64,000 nucleotides of DNA from JARRQJ01 sp037381915 (GTDB lineage: Bacteria > Pseudomonadota > Gammaproteobacteria > DRLM01). The stretch lies in the NCBI GenBank assembly GCA_037381915.1, contig JARRQJ010000008.1, positions 41,376 through 105,375 on the forward strand, written 5' to 3'. The notes under the pieces are model-generated. The model was given only the letters and a program-made list of their open reading frames with translations, did not search any database and was not told where the DNA came from. Position numbers and translations under genes: made by a program. This document shows, one piece after another, positions 29,894 to 37,872 of the stretch. The first letter of the stretch is position 1. Each line of letters starts with the position of its first letter.

Positions 29894-30535
29894 CTAGCCT
29901 TGAAACAGCCACGGCGCCTCGCGGCGACGGCGCGCTTCGTAGGCCTTGATATCGTCTACATGCTGCAGGGTGAGGCCGATATCGTCCAGACCATTCAGCA
30001 GGCGGTGCTTGCGGAAGGCGTCCACCTCGAAAGCTATGGGCTCACCCCCCGGTGTGGTCAGGGTCTGGGCGGCCAGATCCAGCTTCAGCCGGTAACCCGG
30101 TGTCGCGATGGTTTCGGCGAACAAACGGTCCACCACCGCGGCGGGCAACACGATGGGCAGGATGCCGTTGTTGAAACAGTTATTAAAAAAGATATCCGCA
30201 TAGCTGGGCGCGACGATAACGCGAAATCCGTAATCCAACAAGGCCCACGGCGCATGTTCGCGGGAGGAACCGCAGCCGAAATTATCCCGCGCGAGCAGGA
30301 TCTGCGCCCCCTGATAGCGGGGCTGGTTGAGCACGAAGTCCGGGTTGAGACGGCGCTTGCTGTGATCCATGCCCGGCTCGCCGGGATCGAGATACCGCCA
30401 TTCGTCGAACAGGGTGGGACCGAAGCCGGTGCGTTTGATCGATTTCAGATACTGTTTGGGGATGATCTGGTCCGTATCCACGTTGGCGCGATCCAGCGGC
30501 GCCACCACGCCATTCAATTTATCCAGCTTTTCCAC
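29894..30535 (-). CDS. leuD: 3-isopropylmalate dehydratase small subunit
   Basis: A 213-residue protein with the small-subunit (aconitase swivel) motifs VDTDQIIPKQYLKSIKRTGFG (shown in part), ILLARDNFGCGSSREHAPWAL and FFNNCFNNGILPI. It pairs with LeuC to isomerise 2- to 3-isopropylmalate. It begins 54 bp after leuC and ends 50 bp before leuB. Confidence 0.98.
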   Translation of the reverse strand: MEKLDKLNGVVAPLDRANVDTDQIIPKQYLKSIKRTGFGPTLFDEWRYLDPGEPGMDHSKRRLNPDFVLNQPRYQGAQILLARDNFGCGSSREHAPWALLDYGFRVIVAPSYADIFFNNCFNNGILPIVLPAAVVDRLFAETIATPGYRLKLDLAAQTLTTPGGEPIAFEVDAFRKHRLLNGLDDIGLTLQHVDDIKAYEARRRREAPWLFQG

Positions 30536-30589
30536 TTCGACTCCTCAGGCAGTCTCAAGAGATAACCATGTTTAGTATCACGCCAAGGC

Positions 30590-31996
30590 TCAATGCCGTT
30601 CCCGCACGTCCACGAAATGACCGGCAATGGCCGCACCCGCCGCCATGGCGGGACTAACCAGATGAGTGCGTCCCCCCGCCCCCTGGCGCCCTTCAAAGTT
30701 GCGGTTGGAGGTGGAGGCGCAGCGCTCTCCTGGTTCCAGGCGATCAGCATTCATGGCCAAGCACATGGAACAGCCCGGTTCGCGCCACTCGAAGCCCGCC
30801 TCCACAAAAATGTGATCCAGGCCTTCAGCCTCGGCCTGCTTCTTCACCAGCCCCGAGCCCGGCACCACCATGGCCAGTTTGACGCCGGCGGCCTTCTTAC
30901 GTCCCTTCACCACCGCCGCGGCGGCGCGCAAGTCCTCGATGCGGGAGTTGGTACACGAACCGATGAACACCTTATCGATGCCGATGGCACTGATGGGCAT
31001 ACCGGGATGCAAGGCCATATACTGCATGGCCCGCTGCATCCCCTCGCGCTTGACGGGATTGGCTTCCTGATCGGGATCGGGCACCACGGCGTCCACCGGC
31101 AGCACCATCTCCGGTGAAGTCCCCCAAGTCACCTGCGGTTTGATGTCCGCCGCCGCGATGCGCACCACGCGATCGAAGTGCGCCCCGGTATCGCTGTGCA
31201 GATCCCGCCATGCCTGCACCGCCTGCTCCCACAGCTCGCCCTTGGGCGCATAGTAGCGGCCGCGCACATACTCAATGGTCTTGTCGTCCACCGCCACGAT
31301 GCCGGCGCGAGCGCCCGCCTCGATGGCCATATTGCACACCGTCATGCGACCTTCCACGGACAGGGCGCGTATCGCCGTGCCGCCGAACTCGATGGCGTAG
31401 CCGGTGCCGCCCGCCGTCCCGGTTGCGCCGATCACGGCCAATACGATGTCTTTGGCGGTGACCCCCGACCCCACGTCGCCATCCACGCTCACCAGCATGT
31501 TCTTAGATTTCTTCTGCACCAGGCACTGGGTGGCAAGGGCGTGCTCCACCTCCGAGGTCCCGATACCGAAGGCCAGGGCGCCCAGGGCACCGTGGGTGGA
31601 GGTGTGGGAGTCGCCGCACACCACGGTCATACCCGGCAGGGTGGCGCCCTCTTCCGGACCGATCACATGGACGATGCCCTGGCGCTCATCGTCCATCTTG
31701 AATTCGGTGATGCCGAACTCCTGGCAGTTATTGTCCAGGGTCTCCACCTGCAGGCGCGAGACGGGATCCGCGATCCCCTGGGCGCGATCCAGGGTCGGGA
31801 CATTATGGTCGGCGGTGGCGATATTGGCATCGCGCCGCCACACCGGCCGCCGGTTGAGACGCAGCCCCTCGAAGGCCTGGGGCGAGGTCACTTCGTGCAG
31901 CAGGTGGCGATCGATATACAGGAGACAGGTCCCGTCCTCGTTGCGCCGCACCACGTGGGCATCCCACAATTTGTCATATAAGGTCTTGTCCGCCAC
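30590..31996 (-). CDS. leuC: 3-isopropylmalate dehydratase large subunit
   Basis: I place the start at a GTG (31996; reading VADKTLYDKLWDAHVV) because GGGAG lies nine bases before it and family members begin with this sequence; the frame stays open well upstream, across the divergent regulator. The resulting 468 residues are normal for LeuC. The iron-sulfur cysteines are in GSCTNSRIEDLRAAA and further on in GCSMCLAMN; DSHTSTHGALG is also present. It forms the [4Fe-4S] dehydratase with LeuD. The divergent LysR gene and the palindrome at 32083-32099 suggest LysR-type control. Confidence 0.97.
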   Translation of the reverse strand: MADKTLYDKLWDAHVVRRNEDGTCLLYIDRHLLHEVTSPQAFEGLRLNRRPVWRRDANIATADHNVPTLDRAQGIADPVSRLQVETLDNNCQEFGITEFKMDDERQGIVHVIGPEEGATLPGMTVVCGDSHTSTHGALGALAFGIGTSEVEHALATQCLVQKKSKNMLVSVDGDVGSGVTAKDIVLAVIGATGTAGGTGYAIEFGGTAIRALSVEGRMTVCNMAIEAGARAGIVAVDDKTIEYVRGRYYAPKGELWEQAVQAWRDLHSDTGAHFDRVVRIAAADIKPQVTWGTSPEMVLPVDAVVPDPDQEANPVKREGMQRAMQYMALHPGMPISAIGIDKVFIGSCTNSRIEDLRAAAAVVKGRKKAAGVKLAMVVPGSGLVKKQAEAEGLDHIFVEAGFEWREPGCSMCLAMNADRLEPGERCASTSNRNFEGRQGAGGRTHLVSPAMAAGAAIAGHFVDVRERH

Positions 31997-32082
31997 TGCG
32001 AGTCGCTCCCGATCCGGCAATTCCTGAGAACGATGGTAATACACAAGCATATATTCTACAAATTCATGTTTTTCATGTATTG

Positions 32083-32099
32083 TATTCCTGACAGGAATA
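32083..32099. promoter_or_regulatory. perfect palindrome with LysR T-N11-A form between leuC and the LysR gene
   Basis: TATTCCTG-A-CAGGAATA is a perfect inverted repeat with 8-bp arms and a one-base centre, and it contains TTCCTGACAGGAA, which fits T-N11-A. It lies 21 bp before the LysR start and 87 bp before leuC, the classic position for a site used both for autorepression and for activation of the divergent operon. Confidence 0.72.
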
Positions 32100-32119
32100 G
32101 TTAATTCTCCGGGGTCCAC

Positions 32120-33007
32120 ATGGATATCGACGAACTGCACGCCTTTCTCAGCGTCGCCCGCCAGGGGTCGTTTTCCCTGGCCGCGGAGGCCCTCCACCTT
32201 AGCCAGCCCGCGGTGAGCAAGCGCATCGCCGCGCTGGAACAAACCCTCGATACCCGCTTGTTCGACCGCATCGGCCGGCGCATCATTCTCACCGAAGCGG
32301 GCCTGACCTTGCTCGAGCGTGCCGAAAAGATCCTGGCGGACGTGGACGACACCCGCCGCGCCATCACCAACCTGGCCGGGGAAGTGCGCGGCCGACTCAG
32401 TATCGCCACCAGCCACCACATCGGCCTGCACCGCCTGCCGCCGGTACTGCGCCAGTTCACCCGCCGCTACCCCCAGGTGCAACTCGATCTGTGTTTCATG
32501 GATTCAGAGGCCGCCTGTCGCGCCGTCGTTCACGGTGAACTGGAGCTGGCCGTGGTCACGCTGCCTTTCAAGCAGGACGCGGACCTGATCCTGATCCCGA
32601 CCTGGAGCGATCCATTGGCCCTGGTAACTGCACCGGATCATCCTTTGCGTGGCCATGCGCGCCTCACGCTCGCCCAGTTGGGCGAGTATCCCGCTATCCT
32701 CCCCGCCGCCGGCACCTTCACCCGGGAACTGATCAAACGCAGCTTTCTCGAACCGGGGCTTCCGCTGAACGTGAGCCTGGAGACCAATTATCTAGAAACC
32801 ATCAAGATGATGGTATCCATCGGCTTGGGCTGGAGTCTGCTGCCGCAGACCATGGTCGATCGCAGCCTTTGTGTCCATCGTCTCAAATCCCGCCGGGTCG
32901 TCAGACGACTGGGAATGGTACACCACGCACAACGCACACTATCCAACGCCGCCCGCGCCTTCATCACCACCTGTCGCAGTCACGCGGACGGTGACAGCCG
33001 TCCCTGA
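32120..33007 (+). CDS. LysR-family transcriptional regulator
   Basis: A 295-residue regulator with an N-terminal winged helix (MDIDELHAFLSVARQGSFSLAAEALHLSQPAVSKRI, shown by its key segments AFLSVARQGSFS and SQPAVSKRIAALE) and a periplasmic-binding-like effector domain (~90-290) of the CysB/CbbR fold. It is divergent from leuC with a 17-bp palindrome in the 123-bp gap, so control of leuCDB by a leucine-pathway intermediate is a reasonable inference, as in other divergently arranged LysR/biosynthetic pairs. folD follows 49 bp later. Confidence 0.93.
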   Translation: MDIDELHAFLSVARQGSFSLAAEALHLSQPAVSKRIAALEQTLDTRLFDRIGRRIILTEAGLTLLERAEKILADVDDTRRAITNLAGEVRGRLSIATSHHIGLHRLPPVLRQFTRRYPQVQLDLCFMDSEAACRAVVHGELELAVVTLPFKQDADLILIPTWSDPLALVTAPDHPLRGHARLTLAQLGEYPAILPAAGTFTRELIKRSFLEPGLPLNVSLETNYLETIKMMVSIGLGWSLLPQTMVDRSLCVHRLKSRRVVRRLGMVHHAQRTLSNAARAFITTCRSHADGDSRP

Positions 33008-33056
33008 AGCCGGATACGATACGGCATTCCGTAATTCAAGCCGAGTAAGTTTAGTT

Positions 33057-33917
33057 ATGAGTGCCAAATTGATCGATGGTAAAGCCATCGCCGCGCAAAT
33101 CCGCCAGTCGGTGAAGCAAGCCGTCCAGGGGCGGCAGGCCGCGGGCCTGCGACCGCCCGGGCTGGCGGTCATACAAGTGGGCAGCGACACCGCCTCCCAG
33201 ATTTACGTCGCCAGCAAACGCAAGTCCTGCCAGGATGTGGGTTTCGTCTCCAAGGCCTACGACCTGCCCGCCGACACCAGCCAGGCGCAATTATTGGCCC
33301 TCATCGATCAACTCAACGCCGACCCCGACATCGACGGTATCCTGGTGCAGCTGCCCCTACCAGCAGCCATCGACCCGGAGACCGTCATCGAGCGTATCCA
33401 TCCCGACAAGGACGTGGACGGCTTTCATCCCTACAACATCGGCCGCCTGGCGGTGCGCCTGCCGTTACTGCGCTCCTGCACGCCCTTGGGCATCATCACC
33501 TTGCTCAACAGCACCGGCGTCGACATCCGCGGCCAGGAAGCGGTAGTAGTGGGCGCCTCCAACATCGTCGGCCGCCCCATGAGCCTGGAGCTGCTATTGG
33601 CGGGCTGCACCGTCACCACCTGCCACCGCTTCACCCGGGACCTGCACCCCCACGTGGCCCGCGCCGACATCCTGGTGGTGGCGGTGGGCAAACCGGGCCT
33701 GGTGAAAGGCGAATGGATCAAGCCCGGTGCCATCGTCATCGACGTGGGGATGAATCGCACCGCCCAGGGCAAGCTGGTGGGTGATGTGGAATTCGATGCC
33801 GCCAAGGCGCGCGCCGCGTGGATTACCCCGGTACCCGGCGGGGTGGGGCCCATGACCGTGGCGACCTTGTTGCAGAATACGCTGTATGCGGCGGAGCAGT
33901 TGCACGCCAAGAAATAA
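33057..33917 (+). CDS. folD: bifunctional methylenetetrahydrofolate dehydrogenase / methenyltetrahydrofolate cyclohydrolase
   Basis: The start is MSAKLIDGKAIAAQIRQSV at 33057; an in-frame extension across the end of the LysR gene is not family-like. The 286 residues contain YVASKRKSCQDVG with the catalytic lysine, VQLPLPAAID, KDVDGFHP, the NADP region VVGASNIVGRPM and a C-terminal ITPVPGGVGPMT. It interconverts methylene-, methenyl- and formyl-THF for purine and methionine pathways. The usual PCTPxG appears as SCTPLGI, a mild variation. Confidence 0.97.
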   Translation: MSAKLIDGKAIAAQIRQSVKQAVQGRQAAGLRPPGLAVIQVGSDTASQIYVASKRKSCQDVGFVSKAYDLPADTSQAQLLALIDQLNADPDIDGILVQLPLPAAIDPETVIERIHPDKDVDGFHPYNIGRLAVRLPLLRSCTPLGIITLLNSTGVDIRGQEAVVVGASNIVGRPMSLELLLAGCTVTTCHRFTRDLHPHVARADILVVAVGKPGLVKGEWIKPGAIVIDVGMNRTAQGKLVGDVEFDAAKARAAWITPVPGGVGPMTVATLLQNTLYAAEQLHAKK

Positions 33918-34028
33918 TTTTAGATGTTTTGCCAAAACTGACTTCTGTAGTTACTTCCTACATTACTATTTAGTCGAATCGCCTACGGCGATGTTGAAAT
34001 TAGATCGCGGTCTCGTCCGCGAACACGA

Positions 34029-34062
34029 AATACTTTTCTTTGCTTGTCCAAAGAAAAGTATT
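34029..34062. repeat. perfect 14-bp inverted repeat, left hairpin of the element
   Basis: AATACTTTTCTTTG and CAAAGAAAAGTATT pair perfectly around a six-base loop (CTTGTC). Confidence 0.9.
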
Positions 34063-34446
34063 CAAAAGAAAAGACACCCCGACGGTTTGGCCCTGCGGGC
34101 TACCCTGCGCTCCTCGCCATTTTGGGCGCGCGCAGAACTCGCTACGCTCAAACAACTGCGCGCTTCTCCCCAAAATGACTGCGGTGCTCGGCTGCACCGA
34201 CGGGGACCCCTGGGCGGTACCCGCAATTGCGTGACCTCCAGCAATGGGGGCAGATGCTGATAGCTTGCAGGTGGCACCCGGGTCCTGTAGGCGGCGCCGA
34301 GCATCGCAGCCGGGCCGGGAGGCAAGCGAGCTCTGTTTGAGCCCCTGGCGCCTTGCGCCGGGGGTGAGTTAGCGAGCGCCCGGCACGGCGAGAAGCGCAG
34401 GGCACTCCGCGCAGCGGAGCGCCGGCTCCGGGCGGCCTTTTCTTTG

Positions 34447-34480
34447 GTGACTTTCTTTTGGCCGCGCAAAAGAAAGTCAC
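34447..34480. repeat. perfect 14-bp inverted repeat, right hairpin of the element
   Basis: GTGACTTTCTTTTG and CAAAAGAAAGTCAC pair perfectly around a six-base loop (GCCGCG). It shares the pyrimidine-rich CTTT(T)CTTTTG core with the left hairpin. Confidence 0.9.
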
Positions 34481-34562
34481 TCGCCACTCGCATGCGGCGC
34501 GAAAGCCGCCCAAAATGAATCCGTCGCCAACGGCGACACAAATTCGCTTACGTATGGAAAAT

Positions 34563-36017
34563 CTAAGCGCGCCGCCAGTCGGTGGTGCCGTCGGGACGAT
34601 CTTCCAGGATGATGCCCTGGGCCTTCAATTCATCGCGGATGCGATCGGACTCGGCCCAGTTCTTGGTCTTACGTGCAGCAATACGACGATCAACGAGATC
34701 ATCAATCTCCTTATCACTTAGCCCAATGTGAACATCTAGCTCACCAACTTTACCGGTGGCTTGAACTCCCATCAGTTCGACTGTGACATCCTTTCGTTTC
34801 AAGAAAGCATCAGGATCATCTTGTAATAAGCCTAACACCGCACCTAGACGCTTGAGCAGACCAGCTAGCCGTGACCCTTCCTCTCGATTTCCTTCCGTCT
34901 TGACGCGATTTAGATCGCGAGCAAGATCAAACAACACCGCCATCGCCTCCGGCGTATTAAAATCATCATCCATCGCCGCCCGAAACCGCGCCTCATAATC
35001 GCTGTCATCCGCTGCGATATCCCCACCCTCTACCACCGGAACATCCCGTAACGCCGTATAAAACCGATGCAGCGCCGCCTTGGCGCTGTCGAGGTTTTCC
35101 TGAGAATAGTTGAGCGGACTGCGATAGTGGCTGCTCAGGATGAAATAGCGCACCACCTCCGGCCGGTACTGCTTCAACACCTCGCGCACCGTAAAGAAAT
35201 TACCCAGGGACTTGGACATCTTCTCTTCGTTAATCTGCACGAACCCGTTGTGCATCCAGTAATTCACGAACTTGTGGCCGCTGGCCCCCTCGCTCTGGGC
35301 AATCTCGTTTTCATGATGGGGGAACATCAGATCCATGCCACCACCGTGGATGTCGAAGTGCTCGCCCAGGCAGTGGGTGGACATGGCGGAACACTCGATA
35401 TGCCAGCCGGGCCGTCCCGGGCCGAAGGGCGCGTCCCAGCTGGGCTCGCCGGCTTTGGCCGCCTTCCACAACACGAAGTCCAAAGGATCATCCTTGGCCT
35501 CATCCACCGCCACTCGCTCTCCGGCACGCAGGTCTTCCACGCGTTTGCCCGACAAGGCACCATAGTGAGCGAAGCGGCTCACGTCGTAATAAACATCGCC
35601 GTTGTCCGCCTGGTAGGCGTAACCACGTTCCTTCAAGCTCAGGATCATCTCCACGATGGCCTCCATGGAGGCGGTGGCACGCGGTTCGTCATCGGGCGGT
35701 AGCACCGCCAGCGCCGCGGCGTCCTCGTGCATGGCGGCAATGAAGCGCGCGGTGAGCGTCGCCATTTCCTCGCCGTTTTCGTGGGCGCGTTTAATGATCT
35801 TGTCATCGATGTCGGTGATGTTGCGCACATAGGTCACAGCGTAGCCGCTGGCGCGCAAGTAACGCGCCACCACGTCGAACACCACCATCACCCGCGCGTG
35901 ACCGACGTGGCAATAGTCATACACGGTCATGCCGCACACGTACATGCCGATCTTGCCCGCCTGGCGCGGCACGAAGACCTCTTTTTCTTTGGTGAGGGTG
36001 TTGTAGATCTTCAGCAT
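34563..36017 (-). CDS. cysS: cysteinyl-tRNA synthetase
   Basis: A 484-residue class I synthetase: first zinc Cys in YVCGMTVYDYCHVGHAR with the HIGH-like HVGH, WHIECSAMS supplying another Zn ligand, HHENEIAQSEG, and KMSKSLGN. The C-terminal region (~400-450) carries about 20 more residues than I expect before GLSDKEIDDLVDRR. The matching DNA (about 34670-34970) is visibly AT-richer than the rest of the gene, with codons such as TTA, CTA and AGA-like choices rare elsewhere here, suggesting a recombined tract. ATG 36017 gives the usual MLKIYNTLTKEKEVF start. Downstream is the hairpin element; upstream is the GltX remnant. Confidence 0.97.
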   Translation of the reverse strand: MLKIYNTLTKEKEVFVPRQAGKIGMYVCGMTVYDYCHVGHARVMVVFDVVARYLRASGYAVTYVRNITDIDDKIIKRAHENGEEMATLTARFIAAMHEDAAALAVLPPDDEPRATASMEAIVEMILSLKERGYAYQADNGDVYYDVSRFAHYGALSGKRVEDLRAGERVAVDEAKDDPLDFVLWKAAKAGEPSWDAPFGPGRPGWHIECSAMSTHCLGEHFDIHGGGMDLMFPHHENEIAQSEGASGHKFVNYWMHNGFVQINEEKMSKSLGNFFTVREVLKQYRPEVVRYFILSSHYRSPLNYSQENLDSAKAALHRFYTALRDVPVVEGGDIAADDSDYEARFRAAMDDDFNTPEAMAVLFDLARDLNRVKTEGNREEGSRLAGLLKRLGAVLGLLQDDPDAFLKRKDVTVELMGVQATGKVGELDVHIGLSDKEIDDLVDRRIAARKTKNWAESDRIRDELKAQGIILEDRPDGTTDWRRA

Positions 36018-36049
36018 GGTTTGTCGCTAATCAAGGAAACAAATCGATA

Positions 36050-36343
36050 TCACACGGATCGGTACGGCACCGGGCCTGGAGAGCTTATCCCTGGCACTGG
36101 GCTGCGGCCACCGTGAAGCGCCGGTGCTCCCACGCCTCCCCCGGCAGACGCCAGATCTTCCTGCAAGTCGGCGCTGAACTCTTCCAGATCGCGCTCCTGA
36201 GCCGTATCCTCGCTGCGCAATACGAATATGCCCTCGCAATGCCGGGCATAAAGTACACTACAGAGCGCTGGCCGCGCATTGCCGAAGTACAGCAATCCGG
36301 CGGCGCTGGGCGTGAAGCGGGTTTTGACGACTCTGGAACTCAT
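36050..36343 (-). pseudogene. remnant of a glutamyl-tRNA synthetase-like gene (N-terminus only)
   Basis: The 97-codon frame begins SSRVVKTRFTPSAAGLLYF and continues GNARPALCSVLYARHCEG and FVLRSEDTAQERDLEEF. This follows the GluRS N-terminus ([28 protein letters not shown]...FVLRIEDTDRER) almost residue for residue over about 60 positions. The HIGH motif has become LYFGN, the substrate-binding RIEDTDRER is altered, and homology stops near residue 65; no KMSKR or anticodon-binding part exists here. It looks like a decayed duplicate or the stump of a deleted gltX, 32 bp upstream of cysS on the same strand. Translation of the fragment cannot be excluded but synthetase activity can. Confidence 0.75.
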
Positions 36344-36470
36344 GGCAGAGCATGGTAGCCGAAAGCACCCCGCTTCACCAAGCCATCCCGCCGTGGCGCG
36401 GCTTTCATGACCGGTATAAACCCTTTATCATTACCCTCCTGTTTTCATACCCCGAAAGAAGGATTGTTCA

Positions 36471-37070
36471 ATGAAAAAGAATGCGCTGTTCGCCGCCTTG
36501 AGCTTCTGTACCCTGTTGGCCGTGGCCCCCCAAGGCGGAGCCGCCGCCGAGCAACCGCGGGTGCGCCTCCAAACCAGTCTGGGCGCGATCGTTCTGGAAC
36601 TGAACCACGCCAAGGCCCCGAAAACCGTGGACAACTTCCTGCGTTACGTGCGCGAAGGCCATTATGACGGCACCATCTTTCACCGGGTGATCCCCAACTT
36701 CATGATTCAGGGCGGTGGATACGCTACAGATTACAAACAGAAACCCACCCACGACCCCATCACCAACGAGGCCGATAACGGGCTTGGCAATGATCGCGGC
36801 ACCATAGCCATGGCCCGCACCAGCGACCCGCAATCGGCGACTGCCCAGTTCTTCATCAACGTCGCCAACAACGAGTTCTTGAATTACTCGTCTCCCACCC
36901 CCCAGGGCTGGGGCTATGCGGTATTCGGCAAGGTCGTGGAAGGCATGGATGTGGTGGACAAGATCGTAAACAGCCCCACCGGCCCCGGTGGTCCGTTCCC
37001 CAAGGACGCGCCGCTCAAGCAGGTGGTTATAGAAAAGGCCACCATCGTCTCCGGTGCGGGCGACCACTAA
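36471..37070 (+). CDS. ppiA: periplasmic peptidyl-prolyl cis-trans isomerase (cyclophilin)
   Basis: A 199-residue protein with a signal peptide (MKKNALFAALSFCTLLAVAP...GGAAA) and a cyclophilin domain (~28-195): VDNFLRYVREGHYDGTIFHR, the catalytic FHRVIPNFMIQGG, TIAMARTSDPQSATAQFFIN and GYAVFGKVVEGMDVVDKI. It accelerates proline isomerisation during folding of exported proteins. GAAGGATTG precedes the ATG. The cysS-ppi-lpxH neighbourhood is common in gammaproteobacteria. Confidence 0.96.
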   Translation: MKKNALFAALSFCTLLAVAPQGGAAAEQPRVRLQTSLGAIVLELNHAKAPKTVDNFLRYVREGHYDGTIFHRVIPNFMIQGGGYATDYKQKPTHDPITNEADNGLGNDRGTIAMARTSDPQSATAQFFINVANNEFLNYSSPTPQGWGYAVFGKVVEGMDVVDKIVNSPTGPGGPFPKDAPLKQVVIEKATIVSGAGDH

Positions 37071-37103
37071 GCCGGACCATCACGCGCTCGCGACGCGAAT
37101 GCC

Positions 37104-37835
37104 ATGACGGACACCCTGTTCATCTCCGACCTGCATCTCAGCGACGAGCGGCCGGAGATCACGGCCTTGTTCTCGCACTTTTTGCGCAACGATGCGGTCA
37201 AGGCCAGAGCCCTCTACATCCTCGGCGATCTCTTCGAGGTCTGGCTGGGTGACGACGCCGTGCTGCCGGCTTATCAGCCGATCCTGGAGGACATCCGTGC
37301 CCTGACTCGCGGCGGCCTGCCCGTCTACGTCATGCACGGCAACCGGGATTTCCTGATCGGGGAAGGCTTTGTCCGCCAAACCGGCTGCCACCTGCTCCCC
37401 GATCCGACGGTAATTGACCTGGACGGCACACCCACCCTGCTCATGCACGGCGACACCCTGTGCATCGACGATGTGGAATACCAGCGCTTCCGTGCGCAGG
37501 TGCGCGATCCTGACGCGCAGCGCCAGTTCCTCGCCCTGCCTCTGGAGCAGCGCATCGCCGTCGCCAGACAATATCGCCAGGAGAGCCGCGAGCGCAGCCG
37601 CCATAAAAGCGAAGAGATCATGGACGTCAATCAGGACGCCGTCATGGAAATTCTGCGCCGACACCAGGTCTATCAGTTGATACACGGCCATACCCATCGA
37701 CCGGCCGTGCATGATTTCACCCTCGACCACCATGCGGTACGGCGTATCGTGTTGGGCGATTGGTACGAACAGGCCAGTATCTTGAAATGCGCCAGGGGCG
37801 ACTGCCGCTTGGAATCCGTCGCCAAGCAGTCATAA
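37104..37835 (+). CDS. lpxH: UDP-2,3-diacylglucosamine diphosphatase
   Basis: A 243-residue calcineurin-like phosphoesterase with all metal motifs in order: FISDLHLSD, GDLFEVWLGDD, MHGNRDFL, LMHGDTLCIDD and HGHTHRPAVH. LpxH hydrolyses UDP-2,3-diacylglucosamine to lipid X, the fourth step of lipid A synthesis, at the inner-membrane face. It follows ppiA by 33 bp on the same strand. Its presence confirms a lipopolysaccharide-making Gram-negative. Confidence 0.98.
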   Translation: MTDTLFISDLHLSDERPEITALFSHFLRNDAVKARALYILGDLFEVWLGDDAVLPAYQPILEDIRALTRGGLPVYVMHGNRDFLIGEGFVRQTGCHLLPDPTVIDLDGTPTLLMHGDTLCIDDVEYQRFRAQVRDPDAQRQFLALPLEQRIAVARQYRQESRERSRHKSEEIMDVNQDAVMEILRRHQVYQLIHGHTHRPAVHDFTLDHHAVRRIVLGDWYEQASILKCARGDCRLESVAKQS

Positions 37836-37872
37836 CGAGCAAAGCAGATGGCGACGAATCCGACCTTTACGT

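Larger units (their letters stand above)
33975..34545. repeat. non-coding intergenic element bounded by hairpins and related end sequences
   Basis: This ~570-bp stretch between folD and cysS has no credible gene. Related sequences sit at its ends: GAATCGCCTACGGCGATG at 33976 and GAATCCGTCGCCAACGGCGA at 34517, each with a small GC hairpin and an AAATT a few bases on. Inside are two perfect 14-bp hairpins (34029-34062 and 34447-34480) and an imperfect pair of arms around CATTTTGGG...CCCAAAATG (34118-34180). Similar CTTTTCTTTG/CAAAGAAAAG-bearing intergenic elements occur in many gammaproteobacterial genomes in my recollection, often mis-annotated as hypothetical proteins. Repetition within this genome cannot be shown from one copy. 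Confidence 0.6.

Noticed and set aside
31997..32482. Upstream extension of leuC to a longer protein
   Set aside because: It runs antisense through the LysR gene; LeuC homologues start at the GTG at 31996, which has a ribosome site.
34062..34541. A 159-codon frame inside the hairpin-bounded element
   Set aside because: Arg/Ala/Pro-rich composition, no ribosome site, and end points set by the repeat arms; typical spurious frame of such elements.
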